Of a stretch of DNA of 64,000 nt, positions 1 to 7,464 are shown in pieces. Under the pieces are notes generated by a model. It did no database searches. It had not been told where the DNA came from and worked only from the letters and a program-made list of their open reading frames with translations. The stretch comes from an uncultured Lachnospiraceae bacterium (GTDB lineage Bacteria > Bacillota > Clostridia > Lachnospirales > Lachnospiraceae). A program made the translations under genes and the position numbers. The stretch lies in the NCBI GenBank assembly GCA_947628225.1, contig CANQYY010000002.1, positions 1 to 64,000 on the forward strand, written 5' to 3'. Every line of letters starts with the position of its first letter. The stretch's first letter is position 1.

Positions 1-1482
1 AAAGTAAGTTCAGGAAAAGTAAGAGATATTTATGAAGTAACAGAGGACACATTGATGATAGTGACTACTGATCGTATTTCTGCGTTTGATTGTGTTTTGA
101 ATTCGGAAATTCCGAATAAAGGGAAGTATCTTAATGAATTATCGAATTTTTGGTTTCATTTTACCGAGGATATTGTTGATAATCATTCTATTACATCAGA
201 TGTTTCGAGAGTTCCTAATATTACAAAAGGTGAAATAGAAATGTTTGAGGGTCGGGCATTATATGTAAAGAAATTAAGAATGATTCCCTATGAGATTATT
301 GTTCGGGGATATATTTTTGGAAGTATGTGGGAGGAATACTTGTTAGACAAATCTTTTTGCGGGGAGAAAATCACACACGACTATAAGATAGCAGAGAAAT
401 TAGTAAAACCGATAGTTACACCTTCAAAAAAGAACAATTTAGGACATGATGAATATGTGACTATGGAAGAGTTTTACTCTGACTTGGGTAGGGAGTTGGC
501 TGATAAAATTGTAAGTGTTTCTTTGAAGCTATATGAACGATGTTCAAAGTATGCAATGGATAGAGGAATTATTATTGCAGATACGAAGTTTGAGTTTGGC
601 TTTGATAAAGAGCAACAGTTGCTTCTGGGAGATGAAATTTTCACTCCAGATTCAAGTAGATTTTGGGATGCAAAGGAATATTCCATCGGTAATTCTCCCA
701 AATCATATGACAAGCAATTTGTACGTGATTGGTTAATGGAAAGAGGATTGGCGGGTATTATGCCGGCTCCAGTCTTACCAGATGATATTATAAATAAAAC
801 CGTACAATTGTACAAAAAATGTGCAGAAATTATTACGGATAGAGTGATAGTACAAGAATGTTATTGGGATTCAGTGGCTGAAAAGAAAAAATTTACGACG
901 CAGCTTAATATTGACTTTTTAAAAAAATATGTCAACAAAGATTCATATATATTAGATATAGGATGTGGATATGGAAGGATTTTAAGAGAATGCAAAAAAA
1001 ATGGTTATAAAAATTTGTTTGGAATTGATTTTTCAAAAAATATGATCAAAAGGGGAAGAGCAGAAAATCCTGAAATGAATTTACAAGTTGGAAATGCAAA
1101 ATGTTTACCTTTTAAGACTGATGAAATAGATGTGGTGATTCTCTTTTCTGTTTTGACATGCATTATCAGTGATAAAGAACAAATATCAATTATTAATGAA
1201 ATTAGAAGAGTACTAAAGCCAAATGGCATTATAGTTTTAGATGATTTTTTGCTGAATAGCGATGAAAGGAATATTGAAAGATATCAAAAATATAGAAAAA
1301 AATTTGGAACATATGGATGTTTTGAATTGCCAGAAGGAGCAGTTTTACGACATCATGATAAAACTTATATTAAAAGGCTTTTAGCAGATTTTAAGGAAAT
1401 CGAGTTCCAGGAATATGAAAAAGTTACAATGAATGGTCATATTTCAAGAGCATTTTCTTTTTATGGCAGGAATAGGAAATAA
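1..1482 (+). CDS. SAICAR synthetase (PurC) domain fused to a SAM-dependent methyltransferase, 5' end outside window
   Basis: The frame is open from base 1 and already reads PurC sequence (GKVRDIYEV), so the gene starts upstream and the ATG at 52 is internal. The N-terminal ~285 residues carry SAICAR synthetase signatures: TTDRISAFD, then a VRGYIFGSMW segment, then IIADTKFEFG and DEIFTPDSSRFW near the ATP/aspartate site. That enzyme joins CAIR and aspartate in purine synthesis. It is followed without a break by a class I methyltransferase of about 190 residues, with motif I ILDIGCGYGR and a later EIRRVLKPNGIIVLDD strand. PurC is normally ~240-290 residues with no such partner. The gene is visibly AT-rich compared with the fab genes, suggesting transfer. 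Substrates of the methyltransferase are unknown. It may be a biosynthetic or accessory paralogue rather than the housekeeping purC. Confidence 0.85.
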   Translation, partial: KVSSGKVRDIYEVTEDTLMIVTTDRISAFDCVLNSEIPNKGKYLNELSNFWFHFTEDIVDNHSITSDVSRVPNITKGEIEMFEGRALYVKKLRMIPYEIIVRGYIFGSMWEEYLLDKSFCGEKITHDYKIAEKLVKPIVTPSKKNNLGHDEYVTMEEFYSDLGRELADKIVSVSLKLYERCSKYAMDRGIIIADTKFEFGFDKEQQLLLGDEIFTPDSSRFWDAKEYSIGNSPKSYDKQFVRDWLMERGLAGIMPAPVLPDDIINKTVQLYKKCAEIITDRVIVQECYWDSVAEKKKFTTQLNIDFLKKYVNKDSYILDIGCGYGRILRECKKNGYKNLFGIDFSKNMIKRGRAENPEMNLQVGNAKCLPFKTDEIDVVILFSVLTCIISDKEQISIINEIRRVLKPNGIIVLDDFLLNSDERNIERYQKYRKKFGTYGCFELPEGAVLRHHDKTYIKRLLADFKEIEFQEYEKVTMNGHISRAFSFYGRNRK

Positions 1483-1602
1483 TTATTTTACGTGATTTTA
1501 ACAATAAATTGAGAAGTAGGCGGTTTTGGAAATATGGAAATATATTTGTTTGTGTATAAAAAATCATTCATGCTTATAGAAAGACTATGGAGATAGTTTG
1601 TA

Positions 1603-1710
1603 ATGAAAAAGACAACAGCTTATGGTAAATTAATTATCAATATGACAAAAGGGTTCATCGAGAAAACGTATACTTATAGCAGCTATAAAAGTACGAAATG
1701 TAAGGAGTAA
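1603..1710 (+). CDS. Possible 35-aa ORF of unknown function
   Basis: This short open frame starts at an ATG about 9 bases after a GGAGA-like site and ends in TAA next to an AAGGAG sequence that would serve the following HTH remnant. The product is short and basic, with a Tyr/Ser/Lys-rich end. I recognise no family. It lies in the AT-rich accessory edge between the PurC fusion and the broken regulator, and could equally be a remnant of a larger gene. Confidence 0.3.
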   Translation: MKKTTAYGKLIINMTKGFIEKTYTYSSYKSTKCKE

Positions 1711-1715
1711 AAGTC

Positions 1716-1950
1716 ATTAACAGTACAGTTAGGAAAAAATGGATAAACTATTTGAAGGAGAATGAGATATCCGCATATAGATTTTCAAAGGATGGCGGGC
1801 CTCTCAAAGTACTATATGGAGTATTATCCGAAAAGAAGATTATGAAGTTCGTGAGAGAAACATATATAAGATATGTTCCGGTATGGGGATTTCTGCAAGT
1901 GAGATATTGGAACAGGAAGATGAAAAAAAGGTTAATTTCTCTGCCATGAA
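1716..1950 (+). pseudogene. Frameshifted small XRE-family helix-turn-helix regulator
   Basis: Three reading frames must be joined to recover one XRE-like helix-turn-helix protein. The first frame, from an ATT codon at 1716 in start position 8 bases after AAGGAG (1702-1707), gives WINYLKENEISAYRFSK. The second, at 1792, gives MAGLS. The third, from 1808, gives STIWSIIRKEDYEVRERN and then IYKICSGMGISASEILEQED. Together these match the usual order of HTH helices and the closing GISxSEIL segment of small Cro/CI-like regulators. About two extra bases lie between 1790 and 1808, so the gene cannot make a normal product. The missing ATG also suggests decay. Confidence 0.7.
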
Positions 1951-1951
1951 T

Positions 1952-2008
1952 ACTATAACACAACTCCTTTACGTTTTGTTTTTTTGTAGCGATTATACTA
2001 TAACACAA
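1952..2008 (+). repeat. 12-bp direct repeat pair
   Basis: ACTATAACACAA occurs at 1952-1963 and again at 1997-2008, 45 bp apart, just downstream of the decayed HTH gene. No gene is evident here. It may be a scar of an insertion or deletion, or chance in AT-rich DNA. Confidence 0.5.
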
Positions 2009-2099
2009 AGGAACCCCCAATCAAGAAATATTTGTATTGACATACCGAACCCATTTATAGTATTATATTACTGTTGTTTTGGATAACTGTCAATTTAGA

Positions 2100-2133
2100 T
2101 TTCTACCCCGGTTTCTATCCCGATTCTATCCCG
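2100..2133 (+). repeat. Short tandem repeat, three ~12-bp units
   Basis: Units TTTCTACCCCGG, TTTCTATCCCGA and TTCTATCCCG follow one another directly. They lie in the 1483-2243 gene-poor stretch, which otherwise holds only the small ORF, the HTH remnant, the 12-bp repeats and the tRNA leader. Confidence 0.6.
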
Positions 2134-2243
2134 CCGGAAGCAGAAAAGGGCAGAATAAATCAACAGGAATTAGTAAGAAACCGTGAGTAAAAAACAGCGA
2201 AAACAACGAAAACCGTTAAAAATGGCGAAATACCGTTCACTAT

Positions 2244-2316
2244 GCTTCGATAGCTCAGTTGGTAGAGCACTTCACTCGTAATGAAGGGGTCGAGGGTTCA
2301 AGTCCCTTTCGAAGCT
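2244..2316 (+). tRNA. tRNA-Thr (anticodon CGT)
   Basis: A full cloverleaf can be folded. The 7-bp acceptor stem is GCTTCGA with TCGAAGC. The D arm contains AGCTCAGTTGGTAGAGC. The anticodon stem CTTCA/TGAAG encloses loop CTCGTAA with anticodon CGT, reading ACG threonine codons. The T arm has the GTTCAAGT-type loop. The discriminator base is T and the CCA is not encoded. It marks the boundary between the AT-rich accessory edge and the housekeeping fab region. Confidence 0.95.
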
Positions 2317-2332
2317 TACATAGGATAATAAG

Positions 2333-2360
2333 ATACCGCAATTCCAGTGAGTTGCGGTAT
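2333..2360 (+). terminator. Hairpin after the tRNA, possible terminator
   Basis: ATACCGCAA (2333-2341) pairs perfectly with TTGCGGTAT (2352-2360) around a 10-base loop. The downstream bases are only partly T-rich, so it could be a weak terminator or a processing hairpin of the tRNA transcript. Confidence 0.45.
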
Positions 2361-2390
2361 TGTTATCTCTGGAGAAGGAAAGGAGTACTT

Positions 2391-2693
2391 ATGAGTAAAA
2401 AACGAACATTTGGTGAAAATATAAAGGGTGCCTGGGGAGAAATTCCATTAAAAGAAAAAGTACTGCTCTGTTTACAGAGCGGACTGGCGATTATTATCAT
2501 GGCGCTTGCCATCCTGGGAATGAACCGTATCCTTCCCAGCGGGATGGTAAACCGGCTTGACCTGATACTGCTTGTGGCGCTGTTGATTGTCAGTGCTGTC
2601 CGTACCTATCCGCATCGAAAAATGACGGCGTTGATTTATATGATTTGCTGTGTTTTTATTATCGCGATGATAGGAACCGGCATGCTGAGGTAA
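2391..2693 (+). CDS. Small three-helix membrane protein, unknown function
   Basis: A 100-residue protein starting at an ATG preceded by AAAGGAG. The frame is open farther upstream into the tRNA, but that extension has no translation signal. Residues ~1-25 are charged and cytosolic-looking. Three hydrophobic stretches follow, at ~27-46, ~55-68 and ~78-95, joined by a short basic loop (RTYPHRK). No catalytic motif is visible and I do not recognise the family. It stands alone between tRNA-Thr and the acpP promoter. Confidence 0.7.
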   Translation: MSKKRTFGENIKGAWGEIPLKEKVLLCLQSGLAIIIMALAILGMNRILPSGMVNRLDLILLVALLIVSAVRTYPHRKMTALIYMICCVFIIAMIGTGMLR

Positions 2694-2756
2694 AGCCGGC
2701 GGGGGTAATGTCGGAAAACGGCGGTTTTTTCTATAAAATAACATTTCTGGCTTTTC

Positions 2757-2785
2757 TTGACAAATAGTATAGAATACGGTAAAAT
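2757..2785 (+). promoter_or_regulatory. Sigma-A promoter of the acpP-fab genes
   Basis: TTGACA at 2757-2762 and TAAAAT at 2780-2785 are separated by exactly 17 bases. The start point would fall near 2792, immediately before a palindrome at 2794-2812 and about 100 bases upstream of acpP. Confidence 0.8.
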
Positions 2786-2793
2786 ACATTGTG

Positions 2794-2812
2794 ATTCAAA
2801 GTATATTTGAAT
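2794..2812 (+). promoter_or_regulatory. Candidate operator at the fab transcription start
   Basis: ATTCAAA and TTTGAAT form a perfect 7-bp inverted repeat with a 5-base centre, just downstream of the -10 element. The position suits a repressor site for the fatty-acid genes. The half-site resembles the TTTGA/TCAAA elements bound by MarR-type FabT regulators but in the opposite arrangement, so the binding protein is unknown. Confidence 0.45.
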
Positions 2813-2892
2813 GTAAAACGGCGGCCATGCAGACGTTTGCTGTCTGATAAGGCTGATCCGGAAAAATAAAAATAAAAAGGAGAAATAATATT

Positions 2893-3123
2893 ATGTTAGA
2901 AAAAATGCAGGAACTTATTGCAGATCAGTTAAGCGTAGATGCAGACAGCATCACTGAGGCTTCTTCTTTCAAAGATGATTTGGGTGCAGATTCTCTGGAT
3001 TTGTATGAATTGATTATGGCATTAGAGGAAGAATATGATGTTGAAATTCCTACAGATGATTTAGAGAGCATCAATACAGTGGGGGATGTAATTAATTTCT
3101 TAAAGGAAAAAGGTGTAGAATAA
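2893..3123 (+). CDS. acpP: Acyl carrier protein
   Basis: A 76-residue acidic protein with the phosphopantetheine attachment site [10 protein letters not shown]; the serine lies near residue 37. It carries growing acyl chains for the type II fatty-acid synthase in the cytosol. The length and the EEEYDVEIP segment are typical of AcpP. AAGGAG lies 8-10 bases upstream of the ATG. It is the first gene of the fab cluster, expressed from the 2757-2785 promoter. A hairpin followed by T residues lies directly after it, which could make ACP mRNA more abundant than that of the downstream genes. Confidence 0.96.
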   Translation: MLEKMQELIADQLSVDADSITEASSFKDDLGADSLDLYELIMALEEEYDVEIPTDDLESINTVGDVINFLKEKGVE

Positions 3124-3131
3124 TAAAATGG

Positions 3132-3161
3132 CCGGATATTTCTGGTATCCGGTGCATTTTT
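3132..3161 (+). terminator. Possible (partial) terminator between acpP and fabD
   Basis: CCGGATA (3132-3138) pairs with TATCCGG (3146-3152) around a 7-base loop, followed by TGCATTTTT. The stem is short and the T-run interrupted, so partial termination is more likely than a full stop. Confidence 0.5.
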
Positions 3162-3196
3162 GCAAATTGCACATAACGCCTGGTGACAGGCACCGC

Positions 3197-3244
3197 ATTG
3201 ACACCAAGAAGGGTAAACAAAGTGTGCCTTGTCTTGGTGTTAAT
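3197..3244 (+). promoter_or_regulatory. Long imperfect hairpin in the fabD leader
   Basis: ATTGACACCAAG (3197-3208) pairs with CTTGGTGTTAAT (3233-3244) with one mismatch. AAGG/CCTT can extend the stem inward. No T-run follows. It lies ~50 bases upstream of fabD and might be an mRNA structure or a protein-binding palindrome. Confidence 0.45.
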
Positions 3245-3295
3245 TGTTATGTTGTGCTGATTGACGATAAGAATGGGAAAGGTTAGGAAAGAATC

Positions 3296-4231
3296 ATGGG
3301 TAAGATTGCATTTGTATTTCCCGGACAGGGAGCACAGGCAGTAGGAATGGGAAAAGATGTTTATGATAATTCCGATATAGCAAAAGAAATATTTGATAAG
3401 GCAAGCGAAGCAGTAGATTTGGATCTGAAGGCGCTCTGCTTTGAGGAAAACAATGATATCAATATTACGGAGTATACGCAGGTATGCCTGTTGACGACAA
3501 GCATTGCTATTATGGAGGTTCTTCGCTCTAAGGGGATTGAACCGGATGTGGCAGCAGGGCTTAGCCTGGGCGAATACTGCGCGCTGGTGGCGGCAGAGTC
3601 TATGAATTATATTGATGCGGCAAAGGCAGTCCGGAAACGCGGCATCTTTATGCAGGAGGAGGTGCCGGCAGGCGAGGGCGCTATGGCGGCGATTCTCGGT
3701 ATGGACGCCAAGGCGATTGAAGAAAATATTGCCGGCATGGACAAGGTTCAAATCGCGAATTATAATTGCCCGGGACAGATTGTTATTTCGGGAGAAACAA
3801 AGCAGGTAACCCAGGCCGCGGACAAATTAAAAGAGGCGGGAGCCAAAAGAGCGGTGCTGCTCAATGTAAGCGGACCTTTTCATTCACGGCTTTTAGCAGG
3901 AGCGGGAACAAAGCTGAAAGAGGTTCTGGATGAGCTGGAAATAAAGAAGCCGAAGATTCCCTATGTGGCAAACGTAAATGCTTCTTATATTACGGAGCAG
4001 GAAGATATCGAGCCCTTGCTGGTACAGCAGGTTTCCCATTCTGTCCGCTGGCAGCAGTCGGTAGAAGCGATGGCGGCAGACGGGGTGGATACCTTTATTG
4101 AATTGGGTCCGGGGAGAACCCTGGCCGGATTTAATAAAAAAATTGCCAGAGAAATTGGGAAAGAGCTGACGACCTATTCTGTAGGCACGATGGCGGACAT
4201 TGAGGATCTGGTGGAAAAACTGGGAGTTTAA
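3296..4231 (+). CDS. fabD: Malonyl-CoA:ACP transacylase
   Basis: A 311-residue protein, the usual FabD length. It moves malonyl groups from CoA to ACP. FPGQGAQ stands at residues 6-12. The nucleophile elbow reads GLSLGEYCAL, with Ser near residue 91; the usual GHS is GLS here. A later GPFHSRLL holds the catalytic His near 200, and ELGPGRTL is near the end. It follows acpP and precedes fabG and fabF, as in many Firmicute fatty-acid clusters. The leader contains two hairpins, so its expression may be tuned separately from acpP. Confidence 0.95.
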   Translation: MGKIAFVFPGQGAQAVGMGKDVYDNSDIAKEIFDKASEAVDLDLKALCFEENNDINITEYTQVCLLTTSIAIMEVLRSKGIEPDVAAGLSLGEYCALVAAESMNYIDAAKAVRKRGIFMQEEVPAGEGAMAAILGMDAKAIEENIAGMDKVQIANYNCPGQIVISGETKQVTQAADKLKEAGAKRAVLLNVSGPFHSRLLAGAGTKLKEVLDELEIKKPKIPYVANVNASYITEQEDIEPLLVQQVSHSVRWQQSVEAMAADGVDTFIELGPGRTLAGFNKKIAREIGKELTTYSVGTMADIEDLVEKLGV

Positions 4232-4285
4232 CAGAGATTTCCCGGGATGAATAAGATTTGGAACAGAGAAGGCAGGAGGATAAGG

Positions 4286-5029
4286 ATGTTATTAGAAGAA
4301 AAGATTGCAGTGGTAACCGGCGCCGGACGCGGAATAGGCCGTGGAATTGCTCTTGCTCTGGCAAGGGAGGGAGCCCTGGTTATTGTAAATTACAACGGTT
4401 CCAGAGAACGCGCTGAGGAAGTTGTGGAAGAAATCAAAAAAAATGGCGGTAAAGCGGCGGCGCTCCAGTGTAATGTCAGTGATTTTGAACAGGCGAAGGA
4501 GTTTTTTGCCGGAGTTGTAAAAGAATATGGGAAAATCGATATTCTTGTAAACAATGCGGGAATTACAAGGGATAACCTCATCATGAAAATGTCAGAGGAG
4601 GAGTTCCAAGATGTGATTCAGACGAATCTTGCCGGAACCTTTCATGGGGTTAAGTTTGTAACCCGTCCGATGATGAAGCAGAGAAGCGGCCGGATTATCA
4701 ATATTGCCTCTGTTTCCGGTGTAATAGGAAATATGGGACAGGCAAATTATTCTTCTTCAAAAGCCGGAGTGATTGGCCTGACAAAAGCCGCGGCAAAGGA
4801 GTTAGCCTCCAGGAATATTACAGTAAATGCGATTGCTCCGGGCTTTATTGCTACGGAAATGACAGACAAACTTTCAGATTCTGTAAAGAAAGAGGCATGT
4901 AAGACGATTCCTATGGGAGAATTTGGAAAGGTGGAGGATGTAGCGGAAGCAGTAGTCTTTCTGGCATCCGACAGAGCGCGCTATATTACCGGACAGGTTC
5001 TTTGTGTCGATGGCGGCATTGCAATGTAA
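4286..5029 (+). CDS. fabG: 3-oxoacyl-ACP reductase
   Basis: A short-chain dehydrogenase of 247 residues when started at the ATG at 4286, which follows a good AGGAGG. An in-frame ATG 39 bases earlier lacks such a site. The NADPH-binding TGAGRGIGRG lies at ~10-19 and NNAGIT near 90. The catalytic Ser-Tyr-Lys set is visible in IASVSG and then YSSSKAG, and the C-terminal GQVLCVDGG is typical. It reduces 3-ketoacyl-ACP in the elongation cycle. It sits 54 bases after fabD and 37 before fabF. Confidence 0.95.
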   Translation: MLLEEKIAVVTGAGRGIGRGIALALAREGALVIVNYNGSRERAEEVVEEIKKNGGKAAALQCNVSDFEQAKEFFAGVVKEYGKIDILVNNAGITRDNLIMKMSEEEFQDVIQTNLAGTFHGVKFVTRPMMKQRSGRIINIASVSGVIGNMGQANYSSSKAGVIGLTKAAAKELASRNITVNAIAPGFIATEMTDKLSDSVKKEACKTIPMGEFGKVEDVAEAVVFLASDRARYITGQVLCVDGGIAM

Positions 5030-5066
5030 AGTTTCATAAAAATCTTGATGTGAATGGAGGAAGAAC

Positions 5067-6299
5067 ATGAGCAGACGTGTAGTCGTTACCGGAATGGGAG
5101 CTGTTACTCCGATTGGTAACAATGTAAAGGATTTTTGGGAAAATATAAAGAAGGGAACGATTGGAATCGGGTTGAATACTAAATTTGACACGACGGATTA
5201 TAAGGCGCATCTTGCTGCTGAGGTAAAAAATTTTGATGCGGCGGAGATGATTGACAAAAAAGCCGCCAGACGTATGGAGAGTTTCTCCCAGTATGCCGTG
5301 GTGGCGGCTATGGAGGCTATGGCTGACAGCGGACTGGATATGGAAAAAGAGGATCCGTTTATGGTCGGCTGTAGTGTCGGCTGTGGTATCGGAAGTCTGC
5401 AGTGCATTCAGACTAACTATAAAAAGCTGTTGGAAAAGGGACCAAACCGCGTAGCTCCCCTGATGATTCCAATGTTGATCTCTAATATGGCGGCGGGAAA
5501 TATTTCAATCCAGATGGGACTGAAGGGAAAAAATATCGATGTAGTCACTGCCTGCGCCACAGGAACTCATTGTATCGGGGAAGCATTCCGTTCTATCCAG
5601 TACGGAGAGGCGGACGTAATGTTTGCCGGCGGAACGGAGAGCGCCATAACGGAAATCGGGGTCGCCGGATTTACCAGTTTAAATGCCCTGACCACTTCAG
5701 AAGACCCGAATCGAGCCTCTATTCCCTTTGATGTAGACCGCAGTGGTTTTGTTATGGGCGAGGGCGCCGGCATTGTCGTTCTGGAAGAATTAGAGCATGC
5801 TAAAAAACGGGGAGCGCATATTTTAGCCGAAGTTATCGGTTATGGCGCTACAAGCGACGCCCATCATGTGACGGCGCCGATTGAGGACGGAAGCGGCGAC
5901 GCCAAAGCCATCGAATTTGCCCTGAAGGATGCCGGGATAAAGCCGGAGGATATTGATTACATAAATGCCCACGGAACCAGTACCCATATGAATGATTTAT
6001 TTGAAACGAGAGCAATCAAGCTGGCAATGGGAGATGCGGCGTACAAGTGTAAGATAAGTTCTACAAAATCCATGGTGGGACATCTGCTGGGGGCCGCCGG
6101 CGGTGTTGAGGCAATTGTCTGCGTAAAATCCATTCTGGATAATTATGTTCATGCTAATGCCGGTCTTGTAAATCAGGATCCGGAATGTGATTTGGATTGT
6201 GTGAAAGAGGGAGTTAATACAGAAGTTAATGTAGCGCTGAGTAATTCCCTTGGCTTTGGCGGACACAATGCGGTGCTGATTTTCAGGGCATACGAATAA
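5067..6299 (+). CDS. fabF: 3-oxoacyl-ACP synthase II
   Basis: A 410-residue condensing enzyme that extends acyl-ACP with malonyl-ACP. The Cys-His-His active site is visible: TACATGTHC with the nucleophile near residue 164, [11 protein letters not shown] near 303, and [13 protein letters not shown] near 340. The N-terminus [15 protein letters not shown] is classic. GGAGGAAG precedes the ATG. Its place between fabG and fabZ supports the assignment. No fabH, fabK/fabI or acc genes follow, so those steps must be encoded elsewhere. Confidence 0.96.
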   Translation: MSRRVVVTGMGAVTPIGNNVKDFWENIKKGTIGIGLNTKFDTTDYKAHLAAEVKNFDAAEMIDKKAARRMESFSQYAVVAAMEAMADSGLDMEKEDPFMVGCSVGCGIGSLQCIQTNYKKLLEKGPNRVAPLMIPMLISNMAAGNISIQMGLKGKNIDVVTACATGTHCIGEAFRSIQYGEADVMFAGGTESAITEIGVAGFTSLNALTTSEDPNRASIPFDVDRSGFVMGEGAGIVVLEELEHAKKRGAHILAEVIGYGATSDAHHVTAPIEDGSGDAKAIEFALKDAGIKPEDIDYINAHGTSTHMNDLFETRAIKLAMGDAAYKCKISSTKSMVGHLLGAAGGVEAIVCVKSILDNYVHANAGLVNQDPECDLDCVKEGVNTEVNVALSNSLGFGGHNAVLIFRAYE

Positions 6300-6321
6300 A
6301 CGCTTCGGAATGGAGGTTACT

Positions 6322-6777
6322 ATGCAATTAGATATTAATGATATTAAAAAAATACTTCCTCATCGGTATCCGTTTCTGCTGGTTGATTGTATTGAGGAAA
6401 TGGAGCCGGGAGTCAGGGCGGTAGGATATAAAAATGTGACAATGAATGAGCCGTATTTTCAGGGACATTTTCCGGAATATCCGGTAATGCCGGGAGTTCT
6501 TATTATAGAAGCGCTGGCTCAGGTGGGAGCCGTTGCGGTTCTCAGTCTTCCGGAAAACAAAGGAAAGCTTGCTTTTTTTGGCGGGATTAAGAATGCCAAA
6601 TTTCGTAAGCAGGTGATACCGGGGGATCGTCTGAAGCTGGAAACGGAAATTATAAAGTGTAAAGGCCCTATGGGTGTGGGAAAGGCAGTTGCCACTGTGG
6701 AAGGAAAAATAGCCGCAGCGGCAGAAGTCAGCTTTATGTGCGCGCCGGCGCCGGAAAATAACGAAAACGGGGTATAG
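6322..6777 (+). CDS. fabZ: 3-hydroxyacyl-ACP dehydratase
   Basis: A 151-residue hotdog-fold enzyme starting at the ATG at 6322, placed correctly after TGGAGGT; the ATG at 6310 overlaps that site and is unlikely. [10 protein letters not shown] is near residue 13. The catalytic His and Glu lie in [20 protein letters not shown]. It dehydrates 3-hydroxyacyl-ACP to the enoyl form. It is the last gene of the fab set, and the next gene has its own promoter. Confidence 0.95.
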   Translation: MQLDINDIKKILPHRYPFLLVDCIEEMEPGVRAVGYKNVTMNEPYFQGHFPEYPVMPGVLIIEALAQVGAVAVLSLPENKGKLAFFGGIKNAKFRKQVIPGDRLKLETEIIKCKGPMGVGKAVATVEGKIAAAAEVSFMCAPAPENNENGV

Positions 6778-6849
6778 TCAAACTGCACAATAATTTTCCC
6801 TTCCTCCCTTGTAATATTTCACAAATATTCTACAACAAGAGAAAAAAAC

Positions 6850-6878
6850 TTACAAAAATAATAAAAAAGTGGTATACT
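6850..6878 (+). promoter_or_regulatory. Sigma-A promoter of the carD-like gene
   Basis: TTACAA (6850-6855), 17 bases, TATACT (6873-6878). Transcription would start near 6885, downstream of the ATG at 6879, which therefore cannot be the translation start. Confidence 0.8.
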
Positions 6879-6911
6879 ATGAATGAAATAAGCAGGAAAG
6901 GAAGGATTGAC

Positions 6912-7412
6912 GTGTTTGAGGTTGGAGATTATGTGGTGCATGGCAACAATGGTGTATGTAAAGTAGAAGCGATACAGACACTGGATGGCATCGGCGCAGA
7001 TAAAAAGCGGGTGTATTACACCCTGGTTCCTCTGTATTCATCCGGGAGCAAATTATTTGTTCCGACCGACAGTACGAAGGTAGTCACACGCTCCGTTATG
7101 ACAAAAAAGGAAGTAAAGAAACTGTTAGAGGAATGGGATCAGATAGAAACTTTATGGGTAGATAACGATAAAAAGCGCGAGGCAATATATAAAGAAGCGC
7201 TTCGTTCCTGTGATTGCCGTCAATGGGTAAAGCTGATAAAAACCTCTTATCAGAGAAATCAGTCCCGCCTAAAGAACGGAAAGAAAGCAACGACAAGTGA
7301 TGAACGGTATCTGCATATGGCAGAGGAAAATTTATTTGGCGAACTTGCGATTCCCCTTGAGATGACAAGGGGAGAAGCGGAAGATTATTTCATTGCCCGG
7401 GTGAAGAAATAA
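6912..7412 (+). CDS. CarD/CdnL-family RNA polymerase-binding regulator
   Basis: The start is set at a GTG (6912) 6-7 bases after AAAGGAAGG, because the promoter -10 ends at 6878 and excludes the upstream ATG. The 166-residue product matches the CarD family. It has an N-terminal Tudor-like RNA polymerase interaction domain (FEVGDYVVHGNNGVCKVE ... VYYTLVPLY) and a helical C-terminal half ending ALEMTRGEAE-like (here PLEMTRGEAEDYF). Family members bind the polymerase beta subunit and stabilise open complexes, often of rRNA promoters. A lipoprotein gene follows 52 bases later and may be co-transcribed. Confidence 0.9.
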   Translation: MFEVGDYVVHGNNGVCKVEAIQTLDGIGADKKRVYYTLVPLYSSGSKLFVPTDSTKVVTRSVMTKKEVKKLLEEWDQIETLWVDNDKKREAIYKEALRSCDCRQWVKLIKTSYQRNQSRLKNGKKATTSDERYLHMAEENLFGELAIPLEMTRGEAEDYFIARVKK

Positions 7413-7464
7413 GGGAAATATCTGGTATTTTACTTTGCTTCAGAAGAGAAAGGATTAGGGAGGC

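Noticed and set aside
2244..2316. tRNA-Thr as an integration site for the AT-rich left region
   Set aside because: Elements usually use the 3' end of a tRNA and lie downstream of it. Here the accessory DNA is upstream, and I see no second copy of the tRNA 3' end in the window.
2694..2731. Terminator after the 2391-2693 gene
   Set aside because: There is a T-run at 2725-2730 but no convincing G+C stem before it; only four base pairs can be drawn.
6879..6911. Upstream ATG as the start of the CarD-like protein
   Set aside because: The -10 element ends at 6878, so the mRNA begins after this ATG. The GTG at 6912 has a proper ribosome site and fits the family start.
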